Origin: Meinhardsimonia xiamenensis | GTDB taxonomy: Bacteria; Pseudomonadota; Alphaproteobacteria; Rhodobacterales; Rhodobacteraceae | Length of the DNA stretch: 64,000 bases | Assembly: GCF_900102905.1 (NCBI RefSeq) | Contig: NZ_FNFV01000004.1 | Coordinates: 1 to 64,000 of the forward strand | Reading direction: 5' to 3' | Shown here: positions 56,859-64,000 of the stretch, one piece after another | Layout: each line of letters begins with the position of its first letter | How positions within the stretch are numbered: the first letter of the stretch is position 1 | Program-made: the position numbers and the translations under genes | The notes under the pieces: generated by a model | Seen by the model: only the letters and a program-made list of their open reading frames with translations | What the model was told of the DNA's origin: nothing | Database searches by the model: none

Positions 56859-56965
56859 GCGAAATCCTTTCCGCTCTGCGTCAGGCAATGACTGATTACC
56901 CTCGAACCGCGTCAGGGAGCAAGGCTTGCCCCGGATTGCCCGGCCCCGTGCACGGCCGTTTCCGG
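56859..56965. other. Short gap between rnd and lptA where lptC would be expected
   Basis: These 107 bases hold the lptA ribosome site and no reading frame resembling LptC (about 190-200 residues, one N-terminal membrane helix). No remnant of LptC was seen in any frame. Confidence 0.6.
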
Positions 56966-57577
56966 CTAATGGGCGAAGATGTCGATCTCGGACCAGCCGG
57001 CGAGGTCGAGCAGGGCGCGGTCGGGCAGGAAGTCGAAGCAGGCCTGCGCGAGCGCGGTGCGCCCTTCGCGCTCGAGCAGGCTGTCGAGCACCTCGCGCAG
57101 CCGGTGCAGGTAGAGCACGTCGGAGGCGGCATAGTCGAGCTGGGCGGCGGTGAGCTCGGGCGCGCCCCAGTCGCTCATCTGCTGCTGCTTGGAGATGTCG
57201 ATGCCCAGAAGCTCCTGGGTGAGGTTCTTCAGCCCGTGCCGGTCGGTGAAGGTGCGGCAGAGCTTCGAGGCGATCTTGGTGCAGTAGACGGGGCGGGCGA
57301 CGACCCCGAAGGCGTGCGCGAGCGCGGCGATGTCGAAGCGGCCGAAGTGAAAGAGCTTGAGCCGCTCGGGGTCGGCGAGGAGACGGGTGAGGTTTGGCGC
57401 CTCGCGCTGGCCGGGGGCGATCTGCACCATGTGCGCGTCCCCGTCGCCGGCCGAGAGCTGCACCAGACACAGCCGGTCGCGGTGCGGATTGAGGCCCATG
57501 GTCTCGCAGTCGATGGCCACGACCGGGCCGAGATCGAGACCCTCGGGCAGATCGCCCCTGTGCAGATGATTGGCCAC
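56966..57577 (-). CDS. rnd: Ribonuclease D, exonuclease domain only
   Basis: This 203-residue 3'-5' exonuclease of the DEDD family has the metal residues in VVAIDCETMGLNPHRDRL (residues about 20-37), LKLFHFGRFDIAALAHAF and LDYAASDVLYLHRLREVL. The HRDC domains of E. coli RNase D are absent, as is usual for the short alphaproteobacterial form. The start is GTG at 57577 with GGGAGG upstream. It lies at the head of the lpt gene run. Confidence 0.93.
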   Translation of the reverse strand: MANHLHRGDLPEGLDLGPVVAIDCETMGLNPHRDRLCLVQLSAGDGDAHMVQIAPGQREAPNLTRLLADPERLKLFHFGRFDIAALAHAFGVVARPVYCTKIASKLCRTFTDRHGLKNLTQELLGIDISKQQQMSDWGAPELTAAQLDYAASDVLYLHRLREVLDSLLEREGRTALAQACFDFLPDRALLDLAGWSEIDIFAH

Positions 57578-57717
57578 GGCGCCGCCTCCCTTCTTCTTCG
57601 CCTTCGCCACTAGGCAATTCGCGTTCCGCCCGCAAGCGGGCAGCGCATGGCATCCGCTTGGACAGGGGCGCAGATTCGCGATAACAGGAGGCAAGCTTCA
57701 CCAGCGGGAGAACGCCC

Positions 57718-58743
57718 TTGAGCGACAGCACCGACAAGCGGCGACGTCCGCTTACCCTGCGGGACGTCTCCGAGGCGGCGGGCGTGAGCGAGATGACCGT
57801 GAGCCGCGTGTTGCGCAACCGCGGCGATGTCAGCGAAGCCACGCGCCAGAAGGTTCTGGAAGCCGCGCGGCGACTTGGCTACGTGCCCAACAAGATCGCC
57901 GGTGCGCTGGCCTCGCAAACCGTCAACCTCGTTGCCGTGATCGTGCCGTCGCTGTCGAACCTCGTCTTTCCCGAGGTGCTCGCGGGGATTTCGGAGGTGC
58001 TCGACGAGACGCCGCTGCAGCCGGTGATCGGCGTCACCCAGTATCAGCCCGAGCGCGAGGAGCGGGTGCTCTACGAGATGCTGTCATGGCGCCCCTCGGG
58101 GGTGATCGTGGCGGGGCTCGAGCACACCGAGGCGGCGCGCGCCATGCTCAAGGCGGCCGACATGCCCATCGTCGAGATCATGGACAGCGACGGCGAGGGC
58201 GTGGATTCGGTCGTGGGCATCTCGCATCGCCGGGCGGGGCGGATGATGGGCGAGGCGATCGTGGAGAACGGCTATCGACGCATCGCCTTTCTCGGCTCCA
58301 AGATGCCGCTCGATCACCGCGCGCGGAAGCGTTTCGAGGGCTTCACGGAGGCACTGGCCAAGGCCGGCATCGAGGTTGCCGACCGCGAGTTCTACGAGGG
58401 CGGCTCGGGGCTGGTGAAAGGCCGCGAGATGACCGAGACGGTGCTCAGGCGCACGCCCGATCTCGACTTTCTCTACTACTCCAACGACCTGATCGGGGCG
58501 GGTGGGCTCTTGTGGTGCCTCGAGCAGGGCATCGACGTGCCCGGGCAGGTGGGGCTGGCCGGCTTCAACGGCCTGCGGCTTCTTGACGGGTTGCCGAAGA
58601 AGCTCGCCACGATGGACGCCTGCCGCGCAGAGATCGGCCGCGAGGCGGCGCGCATCGTGGTCGAGCGTGCGCATGGCGTGCGTATCGAGCTCGAACCCCG
58701 GCTCGAGCCGGGGGACACGCTGATTCGCCCGCGCGGCGCCTGA
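57718..58743 (+). CDS. LacI family transcriptional regulator
   Basis: This 341-residue DNA-binding regulator has the LacI helix-turn-helix LTLRDVSEAAGVSEMTVSRV (residues about 11-30) and hinge RRLGYVPNKIAGALAS. A periplasmic-binding-like sugar domain follows (VNLVAVIVPSLSNLVFPEVL, VGISHRRAGRMMGEAIVENG, GQVGLAGFNGLRLLDGLPKK). It looks most like gluconate-type (GntR) members, but the inducer is unknown. The start is TTG at 57718 after GGGAG. No sugar-use operon is adjacent, so its targets lie elsewhere. Confidence 0.92.
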   Translation: MSDSTDKRRRPLTLRDVSEAAGVSEMTVSRVLRNRGDVSEATRQKVLEAARRLGYVPNKIAGALASQTVNLVAVIVPSLSNLVFPEVLAGISEVLDETPLQPVIGVTQYQPEREERVLYEMLSWRPSGVIVAGLEHTEAARAMLKAADMPIVEIMDSDGEGVDSVVGISHRRAGRMMGEAIVENGYRRIAFLGSKMPLDHRARKRFEGFTEALAKAGIEVADREFYEGGSGLVKGREMTETVLRRTPDLDFLYYSNDLIGAGGLLWCLEQGIDVPGQVGLAGFNGLRLLDGLPKKLATMDACRAEIGREAARIVVERAHGVRIELEPRLEPGDTLIRPRGA

Positions 58744-58765
58744 GCTTGCGTCACCCGTCGTGGGG

Positions 58766-58820
58766 GCCTCCAGGCCGGCGCTCCGCTCCCGCGGGGCTGC
58801 GGGGGCGCCGGTCAGGAGGC
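58766..58820. terminator. Long imperfect hairpin between two convergent genes
   Basis: GCCTCC (58766-58771) with GGAGGC (58815-58820) and, further in, CCGGCGC with GCGCCGG form a long interrupted stem in the 68-base gap between the LacI gene and the zinc-ribbon gene. It can serve both strands as a structure, but has no T-run. Confidence 0.4.
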
Positions 58821-59636
58821 TTCCGCCCCGCCAGAGGTGAGGCGCTCGATCAGGGACTGGAGCCGCTCCGCCCCGTCGGAGATCAGCGCGTTGCTCTTCG
58901 CGCGAAGGGCCTCCACCCAGGCCGCGTAATTCTCGACCCAGGGCTTCGCCGCGGGCAGGCTGCGTCCGATCTCGGGCGCGAGCAGGTAGACGATCGCGCC
59001 GAGCGAGACGGTGAGGACGGCCAGCGAAAATCCCATTCGGAAACCGCGGCGTCGGCGGAGCGAGGCCGGCGCCGGTGTCGTCGCGGCAGGGGCTTCTTCC
59101 TCAGCCCGCTCCGGTGCGGCGGCCGGGCGGAGGGTGGAGCTGATCTCCTCCACCTCCGGCAGGGCGTGGCGCCGGCCCTGCGGCGCAGGCGGCGCCTCGG
59201 CTTCGCTCTCGACCTCCTCCGGCGCGTCGAGGGCATCATGAGCGTCGGCAGCGGAGGGGCGGCGGGAGGGGGTCTCGAGGCCCAGCTCGGGCTGGGATTC
59301 AACCGCCTCGCCGCGACGGGCGCGGGCCTCGCGCTCGGCCTCTTCGCGCAGCAGTTCCGCCACCGCCGGGTCAAGCCGGCGCCGGGGCGCGGGCTTTTCC
59401 TCCGCCACCGGCCGCCTCGTCTGCGGGGGCTCTGCCCCGCTCGCGTGGTTCTCGGGAGCAGCTTCCTCTTCGGGGAATGCCTCTCCCAGCTCCTCGGCAA
59501 GCTCCCGGTCGAGATGGGCGGGACGCTGAAACCAGGTGTGCCCGCAGTTCGAGCACTGCACATCGCGCCCCGATTCCGGGATCACGGCGTCATCCACCTC
59601 ATACTGGGCGCCGCAGTTGGGACAAATGATGCGCAT
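58812..59636 (-). CDS. Zinc-ribbon (MJ0042 type) membrane protein
   Basis: This 274-residue protein has an N-terminal zinc ribbon with two Cys pairs (IICPNCGAQYEVDDAVIPE and VQCSNCGHTW; cysteines about 5, 8, 28 and 31). A long acidic, Ala/Pro/Arg-rich linker (residues 40-195) is followed by one membrane helix (RMGFSLAVLTVSLGAIVYLL, about 198-217) and a short outside tail. Function is unknown. It is divergent from ftsE with a 178-base gap, an arrangement I recall from related bacteria. Confidence 0.85.
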   Translation of the reverse strand: MRIICPNCGAQYEVDDAVIPESGRDVQCSNCGHTWFQRPAHLDRELAEELGEAFPEEEAAPENHASGAEPPQTRRPVAEEKPAPRRRLDPAVAELLREEAEREARARRGEAVESQPELGLETPSRRPSAADAHDALDAPEEVESEAEAPPAPQGRRHALPEVEEISSTLRPAAAPERAEEEAPAATTPAPASLRRRRGFRMGFSLAVLTVSLGAIVYLLAPEIGRSLPAAKPWVENYAAWVEALRAKSNALISDGAERLQSLIERLTSGGAEAS

Positions 59637-59814
59637 CCGAACTCCCCGCCCGGCTCAGTCGTCTGGTGCCGGCCCCACGCCTTCGCGCCGTGCCGCGCGT
59701 TGGCCGAGTTGTAGCAGGCATGCCGCCCCCTTTAAAAGCCTGCCGAGGCGGGCGCAATTGCAAGGCCCGGCGTCTTGCGGCACAACGGGCACAACCAGGC
59801 GCGCGAGGCAGGCG

Positions 59815-60492
59815 GTGATCGAGTTTCGGGATGTGGCCTACAGCTACGGCGGGGGCGAGCTTCTGACCGGCATCACCCTGTCGCTGGCGCCGGGGTCGTT
59901 TCACTTTCTCACCGGCCCCTCGGGCGTGGGCAAGACGACTTTTCTGAAGCTCTGCTACGCCGAGCTGATCGCCACCGCGGGCACCATCGAGATCTTCGGT
60001 CAGGACACCCGCAGCATGAGCCGCGATGCCATCGCCCGGTTGCGCCAGCGTGTGGGTGTCGTGCATCAGGATTGCGAGTTTCTCGACCACCTGCCGGTGG
60101 ATGAGAATATCGCCCTTCCCCTCACCGTTTCGGGCCGGGAAGCGCAGATCGGCAATGACCTTGACGAGCTTCTCGCGTGGGTGGGCCTGCGCGAGCGGCG
60201 CCATGCCCTGCCGCCGGAGCTCTCGGGTGGCGAGCGGCAGCGCGCGGCACTGGCGCGGGCGGTGATCACCTCGCCCGAACTCATCATCGCCGACGAGCCC
60301 ACCGGCAACATCGACTGGGAGATGTCGCTGAAGCTTCTGAAGCTGCTCATCGAGCTCAACCGGCTCGGAAAGACGGTGCTAATCGCCACCCATGACCTCA
60401 ACCTCATCCGCGCCGCGCGGGCCGCGCAGGCCTCCGCCCGCGTGCTGAGAATCAGGAACCGCCGGGTCGAGCCCGCGGGGGCGGAGCTTTGA
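59815..60492 (+). CDS. ftsE: Cell division ATP-binding protein FtsE
   Basis: This 225-residue ABC ATPase pairs with FtsX at the division site to control cell-wall hydrolases. Walker A is FLTGPSGVGKTTFLKLCYAE, the signature LPPELSGGERQRAALARAVI, and Walker B ELIIADEPTGNIDW, followed by LIATHDLNLI. The start is GTG at 59815 with GAGGCAGG upstream. It overlaps ftsX by four bases. Confidence 0.95.
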   Translation: MIEFRDVAYSYGGGELLTGITLSLAPGSFHFLTGPSGVGKTTFLKLCYAELIATAGTIEIFGQDTRSMSRDAIARLRQRVGVVHQDCEFLDHLPVDENIALPLTVSGREAQIGNDLDELLAWVGLRERRHALPPELSGGERQRAALARAVITSPELIIADEPTGNIDWEMSLKLLKLLIELNRLGKTVLIATHDLNLIRAARAAQASARVLRIRNRRVEPAGAEL

Positions 60493-61391
60493 GCGTGCTC
60501 GGCGATCTTCTCGCGCTTCTCGCCGGTGACCGGCGCGCCGACCGCGTGGTGCCGCCCACCGGCTTTACCGCGCGACTGACGGTGTTCGCTTCCGCTGCAA
60601 TGGCGTTTCTGGCCGTCTTCGCGCTGGCACTGTCGCTGGCCACGGGGCGGCTTGCGGAACGCTGGAGCGAGGAGCTCGCGCGCTCCTCCACCATTCGCAT
60701 CTCCGCCCCGCCGGGGCAGGTGGAGGTGCAGACGCAGGCGGTGCTGCGCATTCTCGCGACCACCCCCGGCGTGGCCTCGGCGCGCGCGCTGAGCGCGGCG
60801 GAACAGCGCGCGCTGCTGGAGCCGTGGTTCGGGCCTGACCTTGACCTCTCGGCGCTGCCGGTGCCGCAGCTGATCGACGTGGTCGAGACGGCCGAAGGGT
60901 TTGACGCCGAGGGGCTGCGCCTGCGCCTTGCAGCGGAGGCGCCGGGCGCGGTGCTGGACGATCACACCCGCTGGCGTCGCCCGCTGGTCGCTGCGGCCGG
61001 GCGGCTCGAGGCGCTTGGGCTGATGTCGCTGGCGCTGATCGGGGGCGCGACCGCGGCGATGATCGTGCTGGCCGCGAGTGCGGCGCTCGCGGCCAATGCG
61101 CGGGTGATCCGGGTGCTGAGGCTCGTGGGCGCGCGGGATGTCTACATTGCCCGCGCCTTCGTGCGCCGCTTCACCCTGCGCAGCATGGCCGGGGCCGGGG
61201 CGGGCACGCTCGCCGGCATGGCCGCGGTGGCGCTTCTGCCCGAGCCGGGGCCGGAGGCAAGCTTTCTGACCGGCCTCGGCTTTGTCGGAGCGGGCTGGCT
61301 TGCGCCGCTCGCCATCCCCGCTCTTGCGGGTGCGGTGGCCTTTGCCGCCACCCGCTTCGCCGCCTTCCGAACGTTGAAAGGGCTGACATGA
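60489..61391 (+). CDS. ftsX: Cell division protein FtsX
   Basis: This 300-residue membrane protein has four helices (residues about 30-52, 172-200, 222-245 and 262-285) and a periplasmic domain between the first two (about 55-165) that would bind the wall-hydrolase activator. The sequence is weakly conserved, as is usual; RLVGARDVYIARAFVRRFTL matches the family. The start is TTG overlapping the ftsE stop, and GTG at 60495 is possible. It overlaps plsC (ATGA). Confidence 0.93.
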   Translation: MSVLGDLLALLAGDRRADRVVPPTGFTARLTVFASAAMAFLAVFALALSLATGRLAERWSEELARSSTIRISAPPGQVEVQTQAVLRILATTPGVASARALSAAEQRALLEPWFGPDLDLSALPVPQLIDVVETAEGFDAEGLRLRLAAEAPGAVLDDHTRWRRPLVAAAGRLEALGLMSLALIGGATAAMIVLAASAALAANARVIRVLRLVGARDVYIARAFVRRFTLRSMAGAGAGTLAGMAAVALLPEPGPEASFLTGLGFVGAGWLAPLAIPALAGAVAFAATRFAAFRTLKGLT

Positions 61392-62158
61392 ACGCGCTTG
61401 CCTGGTCCTGGCAGTGGCTGCGGTCGCTTGCCTTCAACACCCAGATGTATGTGATGATGGCGCTGATGGCGCTGTTCTTCACCCCGCTTGCGATGGTCTC
61501 GCGCGCCTGGGCCTTCCATGGCGTGCACACCTATTGCCGCTGGGTGCGGTGGACGGCGCGCTGGATGGTCGGCATCCGCACCGAGGTGCGCGGGAAGGTG
61601 CCCACCGGCGAGGTGCTGATCGCCGCGAAGCATCAGTCGTTTCTCGACATCATCATCATTGTCTCGGTCACGCCGCGCCCGAAGTTCATAATGAAGAAGG
61701 AGCTCAAATGGGCGCCGATCCTCGGCTGGTATGCGCTCCGCATCGGCTGCATTCCGGTCGATCGCGGCAAGCGCGGCGCGGCGATCGCGCAGATGGTGGC
61801 GGCGGCGGCGAAGGCGCGGGGCGAGCCGCAGCAGCTCATCATCTACCCACAGGGCACGCGCGTGCCGCCCGGAGAGAAACGGCCCTACAAGGTGGGCACC
61901 GCCGTGCTCTACGAGACGCTCGGCGTCCCTTGCGTGCCGGCGGCCACGAATGTCGGCCTGTTCTGGCCGAAGCGCGCAGTGATGCGCAGGCCGGGGCTTG
62001 CGGTGGTGGAGTTCCTGCCGCCGATTCCGCCCGGCAAGCCGGGCCGCGCCTTCCTCGCCGAACTCGAGGAGGTCATCGAGAGCGCCTCCGACAGGCTGAT
62101 GGAAGAGGCTGGATTTCACCTCCCCAAGCCTGGTGCCGCCGCTGCAAGAGGCGGTTAG
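61388..62158 (+). CDS. plsC: 1-acyl-sn-glycerol-3-phosphate acyltransferase
   Basis: This 256-residue membrane enzyme adds the second fatty acid in phosphatidic acid synthesis. The catalytic HX4D motif is in AAKHQSFLDIIIIVS (residues about 79-84), and the glycerophosphate motif in IIYPQGTRVPPGEKRPY. An N-terminal hydrophobic segment (MYVMMALMALFFTPLAMVS) anchors it. It is the third gene of ftsE-ftsX-plsC, each coupled by overlap. Confidence 0.94.
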   Translation: MNALAWSWQWLRSLAFNTQMYVMMALMALFFTPLAMVSRAWAFHGVHTYCRWVRWTARWMVGIRTEVRGKVPTGEVLIAAKHQSFLDIIIIVSVTPRPKFIMKKELKWAPILGWYALRIGCIPVDRGKRGAAIAQMVAAAAKARGEPQQLIIYPQGTRVPPGEKRPYKVGTAVLYETLGVPCVPAATNVGLFWPKRAVMRRPGLAVVEFLPPIPPGKPGRAFLAELEEVIESASDRLMEEAGFHLPKPGAAAARGG

Positions 62159-62259
62159 CACGCAGCGACTTCCCCAGATCAAGCGAGGTGTTCGCCTCGG
62201 GGCGTTTGGCTAGCCTGTGCGCCGGGGGTGTCTTCGGGGCAAGCCGGGGACGGGAAGAC

Positions 62260-62493
62260 ATGAAGGGTGACAGTCGAAGGAGGCGCATCTCCTTTCCGGT
62301 GACCGTATGGTATGATGAGGAAAGGGAGGAAATCTTCATCGCCCGGTTGACCGGGCAGGTGTTCGTGACCAGCGTCAGCCGTCATGAAGGGGACGAGCGC
62401 TTCCATGCCGAGCTGTTCGAGGCGCTCGGCGAGGTTCTTCGCGAGGCGGGAGCCCCGGCACCGGCCCGGGGCGGACCGATCCGCCGGCACTGA
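62260..62493 (+). CDS. Small hypothetical protein, 77 residues
   Basis: An ATG at 62260 with GGGAAG upstream opens a 77-residue frame: MKGDSRRRRISFPVTVWYDE, then EREEIFIARLTGQVFVTSVS, then an acidic helix (RFHAELFEALGEVLREAG). The first half looks like a small beta fold. I do not recognise the family. It stands alone between plsC and the kinase gene. Confidence 0.5.
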   Translation: MKGDSRRRRISFPVTVWYDEEREEIFIARLTGQVFVTSVSRHEGDERFHAELFEALGEVLREAGAPAPARGGPIRRH

Positions 62494-62521
62494 AAGCCGA
62501 AGCTGCCCTGCCGCCCCGATT

Positions 62522-63517
62522 TCAGAGCAGTCCTTGCGCTAGAAACCGCTTTCGGAGGTCTTCCTGAGGGCGGGCGCCGAGGTGGGAGATCACCTCTGCC
62601 GCGGCGGAGTTGCCCATGCGCCCGCAGCTCTCTAGGTCGTAGCCGTGCGTGAGACCCCAGAGAAAGCCTGCGGCAAACAGATCGCCCGCGCCGGTTGCGT
62701 CCACCACCTGCGTCGGCAGGGCGGGCACGTGCCAACGGCGCCCCTCCGAGAGGATATGCGCGCCGTTCTCGCTGTCGGTGCAGACGACCGTGTCGATCTC
62801 CGCGGCAGCGCGGGCAAGCGCCAGCTCGAAATCGTCCGTCTCATACATCGAGAGGATCTCGGCCCGGTTCGCGAAAAGCAGGTCCACATCCTCGCGCAGC
62901 ATCCGTGCGAAGGCCTCGCGGTGACGCTCGATGCAGAACGGGTCCGACAATGTGATGGATACCCGCCCTCCGGACTCGCGCGCCGCGCGGATGGCGCGGG
63001 CAAAGGCCTCATGGCTTTCCGGCCCGTCAAAGCGGTAGCCTTCGAGAAAGATCCACTCCGCTTCCGCGATCTGGTTCACGTCGATGTCGGAGGGCGAGAG
63101 GAATTCCGTCACGCCAAGATAGGTGTTCATCGTGCGCTCGCCGTCGGGGGTGACAAGCACGATGCAGCGCCCCGTCTCGGCGGGGTGATCCGCCGGCGCG
63201 AAAGGGGTTTCGTAGACCGCGCCCTGCGCACGCAGGTCATGGGCGAAGATGGCGCCAAGCTGGTCGTCCTTGACCTTGCCGACATATGCCGTTCGCCCGC
63301 CAAGCGCGGCGATGCCGGCGATGGTGTTGGCCGCCGAGCCGCCCGACATCTCCTCGGCCGGGCCGATCCGGTCATAGAGCTCCAGTCCCCGCCGCCGGTC
63401 GACGAGTTGCATGATCCCCTTCTGGATGCCGTTCTCTTCGAGAAAGGCGTCGTCGCAGTGGGTGAGGATGTCCACCATGGCGTTGCCGATGCCGACGACG
63501 TGGAAGCGCTTGGTCAC
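62522..63517 (-). CDS. PfkB family carbohydrate/adenosine kinase
   Basis: This 331-residue kinase of the ribokinase superfamily has the substrate-binding GGSAANTIAGIAALGGRTAY (residues about 59-78) and the nucleotide/anion-hole motif VVDATGAGDLFAAGFLWGL (Asp about 285). The start GIGNAMVDILTHCDDAFLEE resembles adenosine kinase-like members common in alphaproteobacteria. Adenosine is a reasonable but unproven substrate. The start is GTG at 63517, overlapping the nth stop (GTGA). Confidence 0.88.
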   Translation of the reverse strand: MTKRFHVVGIGNAMVDILTHCDDAFLEENGIQKGIMQLVDRRRGLELYDRIGPAEEMSGGSAANTIAGIAALGGRTAYVGKVKDDQLGAIFAHDLRAQGAVYETPFAPADHPAETGRCIVLVTPDGERTMNTYLGVTEFLSPSDIDVNQIAEAEWIFLEGYRFDGPESHEAFARAIRAARESGGRVSITLSDPFCIERHREAFARMLREDVDLLFANRAEILSMYETDDFELALARAAAEIDTVVCTDSENGAHILSEGRRWHVPALPTQVVDATGAGDLFAAGFLWGLTHGYDLESCGRMGNSAAAEVISHLGARPQEDLRKRFLAQGLL

Positions 63518-64000
63518 TCGGTCTTCTCCTCGTAGGGACACAGATCGCGGATCAGGCAGTCAGGGCAGCGCGGCTTGCGCGCCTTGCAGATATAGCGGCC
63601 GTGCAGGATCAGCCAGTGATGCGCATGGCGCTGGAACTCGACCGGCACGTTGTCCTCGATGGCGCGCTCGACGGCCAGAACATCCTTGCCCACCGCGATT
63701 CCGGTCCGGTTGCCGACGCGGAAGATGTGCGTGTCCACCGCCTGCGCGGGATAGCCGAAGGCCACATTGAGAACGACGTTGGCCGTCTTTCGCCCGACGC
63801 CCGGAAGCGCCTGCAGCGCCGCGCGGGAGTCCGGAACCTCGCCGCCGTACTGCTCGACGAGGATGCGAGAGAGGGCGATCACGTTCTTTGCCTTGTTGCG
63901 GAAGAGCCCGATCGTCTTGATGTATTCGATCAGCCCTTCCTCGCCGAGCTCGAGCATCTGCGCGGGGGTGGTGACGCGGGCGAAGAGCGGGCGCGTCGCG
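63514..64000 (-). CDS. nth: Endonuclease III, partial (start beyond the window)
   Basis: The C-terminal 162 or so residues of this DNA glycosylase/AP lyase are present and the frame stays open to the window edge (ATRPLFARVTTPAQMLELGE). The helix-hairpin-helix with catalytic Lys is in ALPGVGRKTANVVLNVAFGY, the catalytic Asp in VDTHIFRVGNRTG, and the 4Fe-4S cluster in CKARKPRCPDCLIRDLC. The N-terminal 40-50 residues lie outside. It is coupled to the downstream kinase gene. Confidence 0.96.
   Translation of the reverse strand, partial: ATRPLFARVTTPAQMLELGEEGLIEYIKTIGLFRNKAKNVIALSRILVEQYGGEVPDSRAALQALPGVGRKTANVVLNVAFGYPAQAVDTHIFRVGNRTGIAVGKDVLAVERAIEDNVPVEFQRHAHHWLILHGRYICKARKPRCPDCLIRDLCPYEEKTE

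Overview
The window is high-GC DNA with dense, mostly operonic coding. Its gene content and neighbourhoods suggest an alphaproteobacterium of the Rhodobacteraceae: a three-gene bc1 operon (Rieske, cytochrome b, cytochrome c1), secA beside a parvulin isomerase and argJ, dnaK-dnaJ, lptA-lptB-hpf-ptsN, and an ABC-2 sugar permease of a type common in that family. This placement rests on recognising proteins by eye, not on a phylogeny.

Layout. 1-4200 is a pile of insertion sequences: a complete IS66-type element with matching inverted ends at 1 and 2403, inserted into an IS5-type transposase gene that is itself broken and joined to a frameshifted IS256-type remnant. 4200-6060 holds one unfamiliar gene and about 800 bases without a credible gene. 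6064-41800 is mostly housekeeping: a glutathione transferase, the bc1 operon, a thiamine ABC importer under a TPP riboswitch, chorismate synthase, a split DsbD pair (CcdA plus thioredoxin), HU, an AMP nucleosidase-adenine deaminase operon, S-formylglutathione hydrolase, ZapE, argJ-mutT, a parvulin isomerase divergent from secA, two uncharacterised exported proteins, a RadC-family protein, and dnaJ-dnaK divergent from alkB.

42634-53949 is the main accessory region: a polysaccharide-export permease, a PAP phosphatase (CysQ type), a KdsB-like sugar activator, galU, galE, three glycosyltransferases, a Core-2/I-branching type enzyme with a large extra domain, and a protein with two sulfotransferase-like halves. 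The PAP phosphatase together with a PAPS-using enzyme suggests that the locus makes a sulfated surface polysaccharide.

53965-57577 carries ptsN, hpf, lptB, lptA and rnd. Here a perfect 309-base tandem duplication lies between hpf and lptB, and lptC is absent from the place where I would expect it. The window ends with a LacI-family regulator, a zinc-ribbon membrane protein, ftsE-ftsX-plsC, a small unknown gene, a PfkB-family kinase and the start of an endonuclease III gene that runs off the edge. No rRNA, tRNA or CRISPR array was recognised.
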